Assembly: GCA_043803805.1 (NCBI GenBank)
Contig: JAZDJP010000037.1
Span: 1 to 36,620, forward strand
From: JAZDJP01 sp043803805
Lineage (GTDB): Bacteria; Planctomycetota; JAZDJP01
Length of the DNA: 36,620 bases
Direction of reading: 5' to 3'
Shown piece by piece: positions 1 to 6,683 of the stretch. Position numbers and translations under genes: made by a program. The notes under the pieces are model-generated. The model was not told the DNA's origin, did no database searches, and saw only the letters and a program-made list of their open reading frames with translations. Position 1 is the first letter of the stretch. Every line of letters begins with the position of its first letter.

Positions 1-200
<200 letters not shown>

Positions 201-343
201 TCCCGCATCGAACAATTTGCATCTCCTCACGTAACGTTTTGATTCGGCGTACGTTGTTCAAGTGAGCCGGGAGCGTTGTAGTGATTTTATCCCGGTGTCG
301 CACGCGGAAACCGCAACGTCGGTCTCAATAGGAGGAACAAATC
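201..343. other. Non-coding leader upstream of the element's first gene
   Basis: No gene is supported here; the open frame starting at 262 is a shadow of the gene at 344. A weak promoter-like pair may exist (TTGTTC at 254-259, 17-base spacer, TGTAGT at 277-282), but the match is poor. GGAGG at 331-335 is the ribosome binding site of the gene starting at 344. Together with 1-200 this is the only gene-free stretch over 300 bases. The left end of the mobile element should lie here, but no direct repeat of the right edge longer than 8 bases was seen. Confidence 0.4.
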
Positions 344-661
344 ATGTCACTCTCCGGCGGACAGAAGCGAAAAATGAAGGGGAGGCTGGAGCACTGGGAG
401 AAACGGGAGCACCACCGCTCTTGGATTCGGGAACACCCCGAGGCGATCTGGGATTATATGGATCGCCCGCCGGCGGTCTGCCTGGAGATCCCGGTCGTCA
501 GCGCAGCGGACAAGACGGCAGCGCTGACGTTTCCCGCGACGGGACGTCGCTACAGCATTCGCCGAGAATTACGCCGTGCGGCCGTTTGGTTCTCCATTCA
601 GTTGAAGCGGATCTGGGACGGAATCTTCAAGCGCGGACTCTCGGCGGGACACATCGACTGA
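344..661 (+). CDS. Small basic protein of unknown function
   Basis: 105 residues, first gene of the element. GGAGG at 331-335 lies 8 bases before the ATG, which fixes the start. The N-terminal 45 residues are very basic and charged, and the C-terminal 30 are amphipathic with regularly spaced Arg/Lys (RRELRR, LKRIWDGIFKR). That would suit nucleic-acid or membrane-surface binding, but this is inference. There is no signal peptide, no clear transmembrane segment and no zinc motif. The XRE-type regulator follows 9 bases downstream, so the two are probably co-transcribed. I do not recognise the family. Confidence 0.6.
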   Translation: MSLSGGQKRKMKGRLEHWEKREHHRSWIREHPEAIWDYMDRPPAVCLEIPVVSAADKTAALTFPATGRRYSIRRELRRAAVWFSIQLKRIWDGIFKRGLSAGHID

Positions 662-670
662 AGGTGATAC

Positions 671-1075
671 ATGTTGGATTGCTCCCATCTTGGTCTCAAT
701 TTCGGGAAACTGCTCCGCAGGATGCGGACAGAAACTCTCAAAATGTCTCTCGTCGAGATGGCCGAGCGTGTCGGGCTGTCGTCCTCGGTGCTAAAGAAAT
801 ACGAGCGCGGGGATGCGGGTAGTGTCAAATTGCGCGATTTGGCTATGTTCGCGGAGGTGTTTGATATGACGCTTGCCGACCTCTGCGGCGAGATCGACGA
901 CCCAAAACCGATTCACCGTCCCCATGTTATCTTCATTCCGTTGGAGACTATTGGAAACGCGCTCAGAAATGGAATCAGGATTTCGTTCGGGGCGGCTGAA
1001 GCGAAGGACACAACAAAGTCCAACGAAGGTCACGGCGATGTCCGCAAAAGTTCGGGAAATGATGTAGCCTTATGA
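671..1075 (+). CDS. XRE-family helix-turn-helix regulator
   Basis: 134 residues. Residues 11-72 have the lambda-Cro/CI type HTH layout: the turn falls in MAERVGLSSS, the recognition helix runs into VLKKYERG, and a hydrophobic 'LRDLAMFAEVFDMTLADLC' helix closes the domain. The C-terminal 60 residues are unlike any dimerisation domain I know. AAGGTG at 661-666 precedes the ATG. As the second gene of the element it is the natural candidate for controlling element or cassette transcription. A Cro/CI-like repressor is possible but no operator was identified. The stop overlaps other possible starts downstream. Confidence 0.8.
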   Translation: MLDCSHLGLNFGKLLRRMRTETLKMSLVEMAERVGLSSSVLKKYERGDAGSVKLRDLAMFAEVFDMTLADLCGEIDDPKPIHRPHVIFIPLETIGNALRNGIRISFGAAEAKDTTKSNEGHGDVRKSSGNDVAL

Positions 1076-1144
1076 GGAAAGTAATTTGCGAACATTGTGG
1101 GAGCCGGTTGTTGAGGATCACGGGGATATTTCAAGAGGTGCTAT

Positions 1145-1336
1145 ATGCCGATGGGGATTCCTCCTGGAGGCGGCAACGAGTGGGCCAAAAAGATCGCCGA
1201 TATTGCCATACTAGCCGCTCGCATACCGATTTATGTGCTGTTGTTTGTTTCTTGCGTTGCGGTCAGCATAGTGGGATCGGGTCTTATTGTTCGATGGGCG
1301 ATTACTTTCTTCAAGCGCCATGTGCTGGGGATATGA
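1145..1336 (+). CDS. Small single-pass membrane protein
   Basis: 63 residues. A strong ribosome binding site (GAGGTG, 1135-1140) sits 4 bases before the ATG, favouring this frame over the overlapping frame at 1072. Residues 17-30 are amphipathic, and residues about 28-52 form one long hydrophobic helix (IYVLLFVSCVAVSIVGSGLIV). A basic end (FFKRH) follows, suggesting a cytoplasmic C-terminus. The gene for the zinc-finger protein begins 3 bases after its stop, so translation is probably coupled. Function unknown. With the TM-anchored JAB protein and the protein at 8960 it suggests that some of this system works at the membrane. Confidence 0.65.
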   Translation: MPMGIPPGGGNEWAKKIADIAILAARIPIYVLLFVSCVAVSIVGSGLIVRWAITFFKRHVLGI

Positions 1337-1339
1337 GCC

Positions 1340-1774
1340 ATGCCAACCGATCCCAATGACCCGAATTTCATCCATCCTTTCATCGGGTTTGACATCCCGG
1401 GTAGCGAGACACGGGAAACCGAGATCGTCCGATTTCCCAGCGGTGCTATAAGGAGGTTTATCAAAACTATCGATGTGTCCTTCGGAAACGACCTTCAGTA
1501 CAGGACCAATGCCGTATTGGATATTGTTCCGCCGCTGGATTGCAGCGATTCGCCGCGTGACAGCCACGATGCGGTGGAATGTTACCGGTGTCTATCCATT
1601 GTGTGTGCCACCCGGCATAGCATCACATGTCCCTCGTGTGGACGGATTTCCTGTACCGCATGCCTGGGTCGGACCGCGGTGAACGGGACGACAATGGTGA
1701 TGTGCAAGGAATGCGCTAGGGAAAACGAGACCCATCCCCTGGTGAAGATCTACAGGAAGCTGTTGTGGGATTGA
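1340..1774 (+). CDS. Binuclear treble-clef (FYVE/RING-like) zinc-finger protein
   Basis: 144 residues. The N-terminal 75 residues have no recognised domain. Residues 81-125 hold eight cysteines in four CxxC pairs: C81/C84, C97/C100, C105/C108 and C122/C125. The spacing is C-x2-C-x12-C-x2-C-x4-C-x2-C-x13-C-x2-C, the register of FYVE-type binuclear zinc fingers and close to an all-Cys RING or PHD. C68, C89 and H93 are further possible ligands. The basic RRHHCR phosphoinositide motif of eukaryotic FYVE domains is absent ('TRHSITC' instead). Prokaryotic operons with E1, E2, JAB and Ubl genes are known to carry RING-like treble clefs. An E3 or adaptor role is therefore a reasonable hypothesis, but it rests on context and cysteine spacing only. 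The ATPase gene starts 2 bases after its stop. Confidence 0.75.
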   Translation: MPTDPNDPNFIHPFIGFDIPGSETRETEIVRFPSGAIRRFIKTIDVSFGNDLQYRTNAVLDIVPPLDCSDSPRDSHDAVECYRCLSIVCATRHSITCPSCGRISCTACLGRTAVNGTTMVMCKECARENETHPLVKIYRKLLWD

Positions 1775-1776
1775 TC

Positions 1777-3201
1777 ATGGACAAGCGTGAAAGCAGCCAT
1801 TGGCAACATTCCATCCCCGGGGGGATGCATCCCAAGGACATATGGTTGTTTCTTCATGACACCTCCATGCGCTTCGGGGATACGCCGGGGGATATCGTGC
1901 TCGGAAGAGCGCTGATGCGCGATCCGACAAATCCCTATTTCCAGAATTTGTTCATGCATCGCATCTACGATAAGGCGAATCGGCGACTCGCTGCGATCGG
2001 CGATTCATTCTATGCGTACCTTCCCTCGCCTCACTCCGTCAGCCCCATTCCTCCAAGAAAAGGGATCGGCGTCGGTTTCACCTCGAATCGTATTTTAGCA
2101 TGGATCAGCGAAATAGCCGTTAACGCGCACCTCGGCGTGTTCGGCCCAAACGGTTCCGGCAAAACGATGTTCACCATGATGTTGGTGTTGCAGTTGCTTT
2201 TTCTTGGAATGCGCGGATCGGTCGTGCTGGTTTTTGACCTCAAACGGACTTGGCGGAATCTCCTGACACTTCCGTACCCCTGGCTCCAGAACAAAGTTTT
2301 CGTTTTCTCGGCCGATGATTTTATGCATGCGTTCCTCGAACCCCCGCGCGGCGTTCCCGTGAACAAGTGGGCGAACATCTCAAACCATATTCTTGCCCAA
2401 TCCTACAAAATCGTGTCGGCGCAAAGGCTGTTGAGGGAAATCCTCCAGCGGCTGTACGACGCCATGCAGCCCGGGCGGTGGCCGACCCTCTCGGAAGCGG
2501 AGGAAGCCATAAGAGCATTCAGGCCGTCCCATGGAACGCGTGAAGCGGAATATCGCGAAAGCGTTTTGTGGATGCTTTGCGACATCCGGAACCACTTCGG
2601 GAACGCATTGACCAATTATAGAAGCTCGAACTTTTTTGAAAAAATGTTCACGCCGCCGGCAATTCACGTGGTGGAGGTTGGCGATCTCCCTCCAATCCAT
2701 GTGTCGTTCCTCATCAACACCGTGATCGAGTGGATCACGTATTTCAGGGACTACAACCCGCTTTCGAAAAATTTCAATGTCGTCATCGTTATCGAAGATG
2801 GCACGGCGGTTCTTGACGCCAGAAACGATCTTGATGCCCCCGGAGGTGTTTCCCTTCTCTCCCAAGCCATGGTTTTGTCACGGGAGCGGCTTGTTTCAAC
2901 CATTTCCGTTGGGCACCGGCTCACTTCCATGTCCCAGACGGTTCTGAGCAATACCGAATCGCGGTTCGCCTGTTGCCTGCGAGGAGAGGATGAAGTCCTC
3001 GTTCAGCGTTTTTTTGGAACCACACCGGAGCAGACTCGGGCCTTGCGGACGTTTAAACCCGGGCAATGCCTGGCCTATATCCCCAGTTTCTGGAATCACC
3101 CCATACCGGTTTTTTTTCCCAGGCTGCCGTTGCAATCCTGCGACGACGACACCGCGCAAGCGCCGGCGCAACTCTTTCTGACGGGGGTTCATCCGCAATG
3201 A
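1777..3201 (+). CDS. HerA/FtsK/VirD4-class P-loop ATPase
   Basis: 474 residues from the ATG at 1777; a GTG at 1765 would add four residues. Walker A is GPNGSGKT at residues 123-130. A conserved hydrophobic strand VVLVFDLKRTWR follows at about 149-160, and Walker B is VIVIED at about 336-341. A late strand (STISVGHRL) occupies the place of the sensor 'TQ' strand of HerA/FtsK proteins. The order and spacing fit the HerA/FtsK/VirD4 pumping-ATPase superfamily, whose members move DNA or protein. There is no N-terminal transmembrane region, so it is not a canonical VirD4 or TraG coupling protein. The next gene overlaps its stop (ATGA). Partnership with that wHTH/nuclease-like protein recalls HerA-NurA or coupling protein/relaxation protein pairs; this is inference. 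Confidence 0.75.
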   Translation: MDKRESSHWQHSIPGGMHPKDIWLFLHDTSMRFGDTPGDIVLGRALMRDPTNPYFQNLFMHRIYDKANRRLAAIGDSFYAYLPSPHSVSPIPPRKGIGVGFTSNRILAWISEIAVNAHLGVFGPNGSGKTMFTMMLVLQLLFLGMRGSVVLVFDLKRTWRNLLTLPYPWLQNKVFVFSADDFMHAFLEPPRGVPVNKWANISNHILAQSYKIVSAQRLLREILQRLYDAMQPGRWPTLSEAEEAIRAFRPSHGTREAEYRESVLWMLCDIRNHFGNALTNYRSSNFFEKMFTPPAIHVVEVGDLPPIHVSFLINTVIEWITYFRDYNPLSKNFNVVIVIEDGTAVLDARNDLDAPGGVSLLSQAMVLSRERLVSTISVGHRLTSMSQTVLSNTESRFACCLRGEDEVLVQRFFGTTPEQTRALRTFKPGQCLAYIPSFWNHPIPVFFPRLPLQSCDDDTAQAPAQLFLTGVHPQ

Positions 3202-4010
3202 GCATCGAAAACAAAATCCGCGAAGCCATGAAACGGTTCCACCGAGGATTGATTGTCGTCGGAATGGAACCGGCGGCGCCGGCGCAACCGACCTGCGCGG
3301 AATCGCGATCTGATCAGAAATCGGCCCATGGTAATGCCCCCCCCCCGGCTTTCTCGCCGGATGAAGTTCGCTTCCTGGTGCTTCATTCCGGGTGGCTTTC
3401 CCTGCCTGTGACAAAAAGTTTCGCCATGTTGGGTTTCACACCCAATAAGGGCACCCAAATCGACAGGGGACTCACAAACAGGGGAATTATCAAAGGACAT
3501 TATTTCTCATCCGGCAAACGGGGAGGAGACACGAAGCTCATCGAAATCATCAAATTCCAAGGACTTGAGATATACGGGATCCGTCCACACGACCCGCTCA
3601 CGAAGGGAAACTGGGAACATAACCTCGGCTCCGCCCTTGTGGTAAGACTGATGCGCCGCAAAGGCGACAAAATCCAGTTCGAGGCCCCCGTCGGCGACGG
3701 CGAAACTCGCGTGGACGTTCTCATCCGGAGCAAAACCGGGGAGATGCACTTCTGGCAGATCGGAATTTCATCCCCGGAGCGTGAAGTCAAAGCGCTCGTC
3801 AATCTTCAAAAACATGCCGCTCCGGGAGGGGGCCGGATTCATGTTGTCTGCCGGGATACGGATTTTGCCAGGGAGTTCCGCAGAATTCAGAAAAAGGAAC
3901 ACGGCAAACAATCTGAATCGCCGGAGATCTTACTTATTTCGGATCTTCTCAGCGCTTATTGGTGTAACGGAAGAGGGGCCTTCAACGTTGTAGATACGAA
4001 TCCGGATTGA
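3198..4010 (+). CDS. wHTH protein with possible degenerate nuclease-like domain
   Basis: 270 residues. The start at 3198 overlaps the stop of the ATPase gene (ATGA), typical of translational coupling; an upstream in-frame start at 3066 would lie inside the ATPase gene and is rejected. Residues about 52-127 look like a winged helix (FSPDEVRFLVLHS through a basic wing). After a Trp-Glu-His (139-141), residues 140-230 alternate strands and helices, with E162, 'RVDVLI' (D173) and 'HFWQIGIS'. This resembles the wHTH plus REase-fold layout of replication-relaxation proteins of mobile elements. The position of the catalytic Lys of PD-(D/E)xK enzymes holds QIG, so nuclease activity is doubtful. The role is probably DNA binding with the ATPase. 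Confidence 0.55.
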   Translation: MSIENKIREAMKRFHRGLIVVGMEPAAPAQPTCAESRSDQKSAHGNAPPPAFSPDEVRFLVLHSGWLSLPVTKSFAMLGFTPNKGTQIDRGLTNRGIIKGHYFSSGKRGGDTKLIEIIKFQGLEIYGIRPHDPLTKGNWEHNLGSALVVRLMRRKGDKIQFEAPVGDGETRVDVLIRSKTGEMHFWQIGISSPEREVKALVNLQKHAAPGGGRIHVVCRDTDFAREFRRIQKKEHGKQSESPEILLISDLLSAYWCNGRGAFNVVDTNPD

Positions 4011-4534
4011 TGGAAAACGGTAATGTTAACCATAACGATCGCTTACAAACGAAACCCCGTTATGAAAGAACAGCCATGCTGACGGAAAAAGATCTCTTCG
4101 GATCAGATCCGCTTCTCAAGGCGGATTTCTCGATGTACGAAAAGCAAGCAGAGTCCACGGAACCATCCTCATCGCATGTTCCGGAAAGCGACGCCCCGTT
4201 TGGATGTGTGACTCGTCTTTTGATCGGGACGGTAAAAGGGATCGGCCGGTTTCTTGCCACGGGCAAAACGGCGTTTCATACAGGGAAAACATTAGAGCAA
4301 AGAACCTTCATTCGACTATTCACTGAGCCATCACCGAATTACGTTGATGTTAAACAGGTACCGGACGTGGCAACGATGGAAAGTGTCGAAGATGTCCCGA
4401 CACGTGTTATCAGAAAATCGAACAGATCGACTCCTGTGTCATCGGACGAATTCAACCCGATTCCCGGCAGGACAAACAAGCAAGGAGTTATTTGCCAAAT
4501 CTGCGGGAGGAAACAAGATGGCCACAAACATTAG
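4010..4534 (+). CDS. Unknown protein with C-terminal CxxC-HxH knuckle
   Basis: 174 residues. The ATG at 4010 overlaps the previous stop (TGATG), and its end overlaps the E1 gene by 17 bases. Most of the chain is polar and low in predicted structure, rich in Ser, Pro and Glu. A central hydrophobic/basic stretch (residues 64-86, GCVTRLLIGTVKGIGRFLATG) could be a membrane-associating helix. The last 13 residues read CQICGRKQDGHKH, a C-x2-C-x6-H-x-H knuckle that could bind one zinc. Position and coupling place it in the conjugation operon. It could be a substrate, an adaptor for E1 or a minimal E3-like element. I do not recognise it and assign no function. Confidence 0.6.
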   Translation: MENGNVNHNDRLQTKPRYERTAMLTEKDLFGSDPLLKADFSMYEKQAESTEPSSSHVPESDAPFGCVTRLLIGTVKGIGRFLATGKTAFHTGKTLEQRTFIRLFTEPSPNYVDVKQVPDVATMESVEDVPTRVIRKSNRSTPVSSDEFNPIPGRTNKQGVICQICGRKQDGHKH

Positions 4535-5699
4535 CGATTTCCTGTCTCGGGAAGTGGCCGCGGGGTACAAACCCGCGATCATGCGGTCGAAACGGATCCT
4601 GATCGCCGGCGCTGGCGCTCTCGCCAACAACCTTGCCCTGATTCTCGCCCTGAGCGGGTGCCGATGGATTCTCGTTGTCGATTTCGACGATTTCGAGGAG
4701 CACAACCGCACCCGAAGCCCCTTTTTCCCCTCTCCGACGGATGTGGAAAAGTTCAAGACGTGGAAGAAAGCGTTCTGGGTGGCGTTCAAGGCGCAAGCAC
4801 TCGCCACGGCGACGAATCCCCGGTTTTATTACCACACCGATTTCATCCAGTCGTGCGGCGACGCGGCAGCCGAGTGGGCGGATGTCGTGTTTTGTTGCGT
4901 GGATAAAAACGGCGCCCGGGCTTACCTGGCGGAGCTCGCTCGCGACCACGGCAAGCCGTTTGTGGAAGGGGGCTTCTTCAAGGAATCTTTCAGCGTGATG
5001 ATCTCGCGCAATTCGAAGGAGTCGGAAGCGTGCTGGCGCTGCGATTTCACAGGAAAACTGGACGGGGGGATATCATGCACCGAATACGCGAAGCAGGTCG
5101 AAAAGAAAGGACTCATCCCCGCCACTGAATCGGTGGCGGCGGCGGCGGCCGGCGTTCAATCGGAGTTGGGGATCCAGGCGCTTCACGGCGACTTTTCGTT
5201 TTCCGGAAAACGGCTTTTTCTCAACATGCGCACGGGTTATTCGGTGGTCACGGTGCTCGCATCAAATCCCCAGTGCCAGGGATCCCACTCCATCACGCGG
5301 ACCCGGCCGATGGATCTGAAAACCACTTCACAAGACACGGTAAAGAATCTCCTCGGCGAGGTGTCCCGGCATTTGCCCCGCCCCACCCTCGTCCTGCCGG
5401 CGGGATTTGTTTTCCGCGCGCCGTGCCGCTCGTGCCAGAAGTCGTGTCTGTATCTCGCGCCCGGGTGGAAATTCAAACCGGCAGTCTGCAAAACGTGCGG
5501 TGGCGTTCTCAAACGGGCCGACGGCCCAGTGATGATTTACTCGGAGATCCACGAGAAGACGAGCCCGGAGGTACTCGGTCTTTCGTGTTTTACGCTGGGA
5601 CTGTCCCCGAGAAGCCGGATCAACGCTTACAGCAATATGGGGAAGGATCGGCGCTTCGCACTGGGCGGAGCGGCCCCCTTTCTCAAAAACCATTTCTAG
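4518..5699 (+). CDS. E1-like ubiquitin-activating enzyme (ThiF/MoeB fold)
   Basis: 393 residues. The ATG at 4518 follows GGGAGG (4505-4510) by 7 bases; an in-frame start at 4344 lies inside the previous gene. E1-type enzymes adenylate the C-terminal Gly of a Ubl and then form a thioester. The ATP-binding Rossmann region is clear: GAGALANN at 31-38, D55/D57, HNRTR at 62-66 (arginine finger region), K91, and D129 with R134. A zinc pair C172/C175 is followed by C187 in 'GGISCTEY', at the place of the crossover-loop active Cys of ThiF and MOCS3 proteins, then an IPATESVAAAAAGVQSELG helix. The C-terminus has another Cys group (C303, C306, C310, C324, C327). C324/C327 probably completes the zinc site and the others may form an extra finger. 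The next gene begins 11 bases later. Confidence 0.9.
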   Translation: MATNISDFLSREVAAGYKPAIMRSKRILIAGAGALANNLALILALSGCRWILVVDFDDFEEHNRTRSPFFPSPTDVEKFKTWKKAFWVAFKAQALATATNPRFYYHTDFIQSCGDAAAEWADVVFCCVDKNGARAYLAELARDHGKPFVEGGFFKESFSVMISRNSKESEACWRCDFTGKLDGGISCTEYAKQVEKKGLIPATESVAAAAAGVQSELGIQALHGDFSFSGKRLFLNMRTGYSVVTVLASNPQCQGSHSITRTRPMDLKTTSQDTVKNLLGEVSRHLPRPTLVLPAGFVFRAPCRSCQKSCLYLAPGWKFKPAVCKTCGGVLKRADGPVMIYSEIHEKTSPEVLGLSCFTLGLSPRSRINAYSNMGKDRRFALGGAAPFLKNHF

Positions 5700-5709
5700 G
5701 AGGTATGCC

Positions 5710-5982
5710 ATGAGTGCCAATGGCTTGCAGGTTTCGTTCATGCATCCGCGTGGATCAGGGTCCACTTCGGTGAATCTGTCGCCGGACTGTTCCGGATTGA
5801 AGGCGAAAACCGGCCTGGTGGCGATGAAGTTCCTCGACGGAAATCCGTTCGACTACAAGTTGACGCTTCGCCGCACCGACCAGCCGATCAACGACAACGA
5901 TTCCTTCGGCGCCGTCGGGGCGCAGGACAATGACGTTGTCTCGGTCACCACCACGACACCGGGAGCCCGGGGGGAGGCGTAA
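5710..5982 (+). CDS. Ubiquitin-like protein (beta-grasp, YukD/Ub-like)
   Basis: 90 residues. Its ribosome binding site (AGGAGGT, 5698-5704) is the strongest in the operon and overlaps the E1 stop codon, as expected for a protein needed in excess. The layout is beta-beta-alpha-beta-beta: LQVSFMHP, TSVNLSP, the helix region KAKTGLVAMKFL, DYKLTLRRT, then NDNDSFGAVGAQDNDVVSV. The last segment matches the 'L.e.gi.dgD.i.v' end of ubiquitin folds. The C-terminus is PGARGEA, so a ubiquitin-like Arg-Gly (R87-G88) is followed by two extra residues. It lacks the GG of eukaryotic ubiquitin and has a single Ubl domain, unlike tandem-Ubl BilA. Identification rests on the fold pattern plus its place between E1 and E2 genes. 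Confidence 0.85.
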   Translation: MSANGLQVSFMHPRGSGSTSVNLSPDCSGLKAKTGLVAMKFLDGNPFDYKLTLRRTDQPINDNDSFGAVGAQDNDVVSVTTTTPGARGEA

Positions 5983-5990
5983 GCCTCCCC
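5971..5990 (+). promoter_or_regulatory. Strong stem-loop spanning the Ubl stop codon
   Basis: GGGGAGGC at 5971-5978 and GCCTCCCC at 5983-5990 form a perfect 8-base-pair, GC-only-plus-A stem. Its GTAA tetraloop contains the Ubl stop codon (TAA, 5980-5982). No U-run follows; the sequence continues through TTCGGGGG to AAGGAG, the ribosome binding site of E2. It is therefore not a standard terminator. It could stabilise the upstream Ubl message or dampen E2/JAB translation and so set their ratio. An alternative, mutually exclusive hairpin CCCC-TTC-GGGG (5987-5997) overlaps its right arm. Confidence 0.6.
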
Positions 5991-6014
5991 TTCGGGGGAA
6001 AAGGAGAACACTCC

Positions 6015-6671
6015 ATGGCAAAGCTCAACCGCCGCGATCTCGAATCGCGCTTGCAGTATGACTGGAAAGTCGCGTCCCGAATCGAAAGCCCCCTGCTCAA
6101 AATCCGGGCGTTCAAGACCGCCGAGGAAGCCCAGGGAGAAATTCGTGGAACCGCGATTTCATCCCCGGCGCAAGCCTCAAGCGCACGGCACTACGCGGTG
6201 GAATATGCCGTCCGGAGCATGATCGAGAAGGAAGTATTCCACAATCACTTTCGGGCTCATTTCGACCTTTTGGCCGGTTCCAATTTCCCTTTCACCCCAC
6301 CGACCGTCACGATTACCTCTACCCCCCGACCGTGGTCGCCCCACTTCTCTTTGTCCGGATGGGTTTGTATCGGCAACAACTGGGATCCCAATGGAAACTA
6401 TCTCGTGGCACAGCTCATGTTGGATGTGATCCGGTTCCTCAATTGGGATGAGCATGACTCCGGAGACCGTTATGTTGGATTCAACGCTTCAGCCTACCGT
6501 TATTGGCTCAATAAGCGGCACGGACAGCCGATCACGCCGGGATTGTCATATCCGAAGTTGCCGCTGGATTTGACACATGGCATCGATGAAACACCGAAGA
6601 ACAATTATTTCAAGCCCTTGGGCGGCGATTTTATTATCCCAAGCGACAAAGGCTTCTTCACGCCCGTATAG
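6015..6671 (+). CDS. E2-like ubiquitin-conjugating enzyme (UBC fold)
   Basis: 218 residues, with AAGGAG at 6001-6006 before the ATG. E2 enzymes take the Ubl from E1 onto a Cys and transfer it to a target or E3-bound substrate. The core signature is intact: FPFTPPTVTI at 91-100 (the 'YP..PP.v.f' strand), then a 'WSPH' segment in place of HPN, then GWVCIGNNW with catalytic Cys118, then NYLVAQLMLDVIRFLNW (the 'tl..vl..i..ll' helix). Residues 150-218 form an extra tail with 'ASAYRYWLNKRHG' and a Pro-rich end not found in minimal E2s. The N-terminal helix 'RRDLESRLQYDWKVA' fits E2 helix 1. It lies between the Ubl and JAB genes. The Asn of the HPN motif is not conserved; N121 or N122 may substitute. 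Confidence 0.88.
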   Translation: MAKLNRRDLESRLQYDWKVASRIESPLLKIRAFKTAEEAQGEIRGTAISSPAQASSARHYAVEYAVRSMIEKEVFHNHFRAHFDLLAGSNFPFTPPTVTITSTPRPWSPHFSLSGWVCIGNNWDPNGNYLVAQLMLDVIRFLNWDEHDSGDRYVGFNASAYRYWLNKRHGQPITPGLSYPKLPLDLTHGIDETPKNNYFKPLGGDFIIPSDKGFFTPV

Positions 6672-6683
6672 GAGAATTTCCCA

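Noticed and set aside
256..263. GTTCAAGT shared with the T-arm of tRNA-Gly (10957-10964) as a possible attL
   Set aside because: Only 8 bases, and TTCAA is common in tRNA T-loops; neighbouring bases do not match.
262..822. 186-codon + strand frame over the first two element genes
   Set aside because: It overlaps two better-supported genes with ribosome binding sites, has no domain, and its composition looks like an out-of-frame shadow.
1072..1359. 95-codon frame with CEHCG near its start, overlapping the membrane-protein gene
   Set aside because: No ribosome binding site; after about 25 residues the sequence loses domain character, and the frame at 1145 has a strong ribosome binding site and a transmembrane helix. 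A short zinc-ribbon remnant remains possible.
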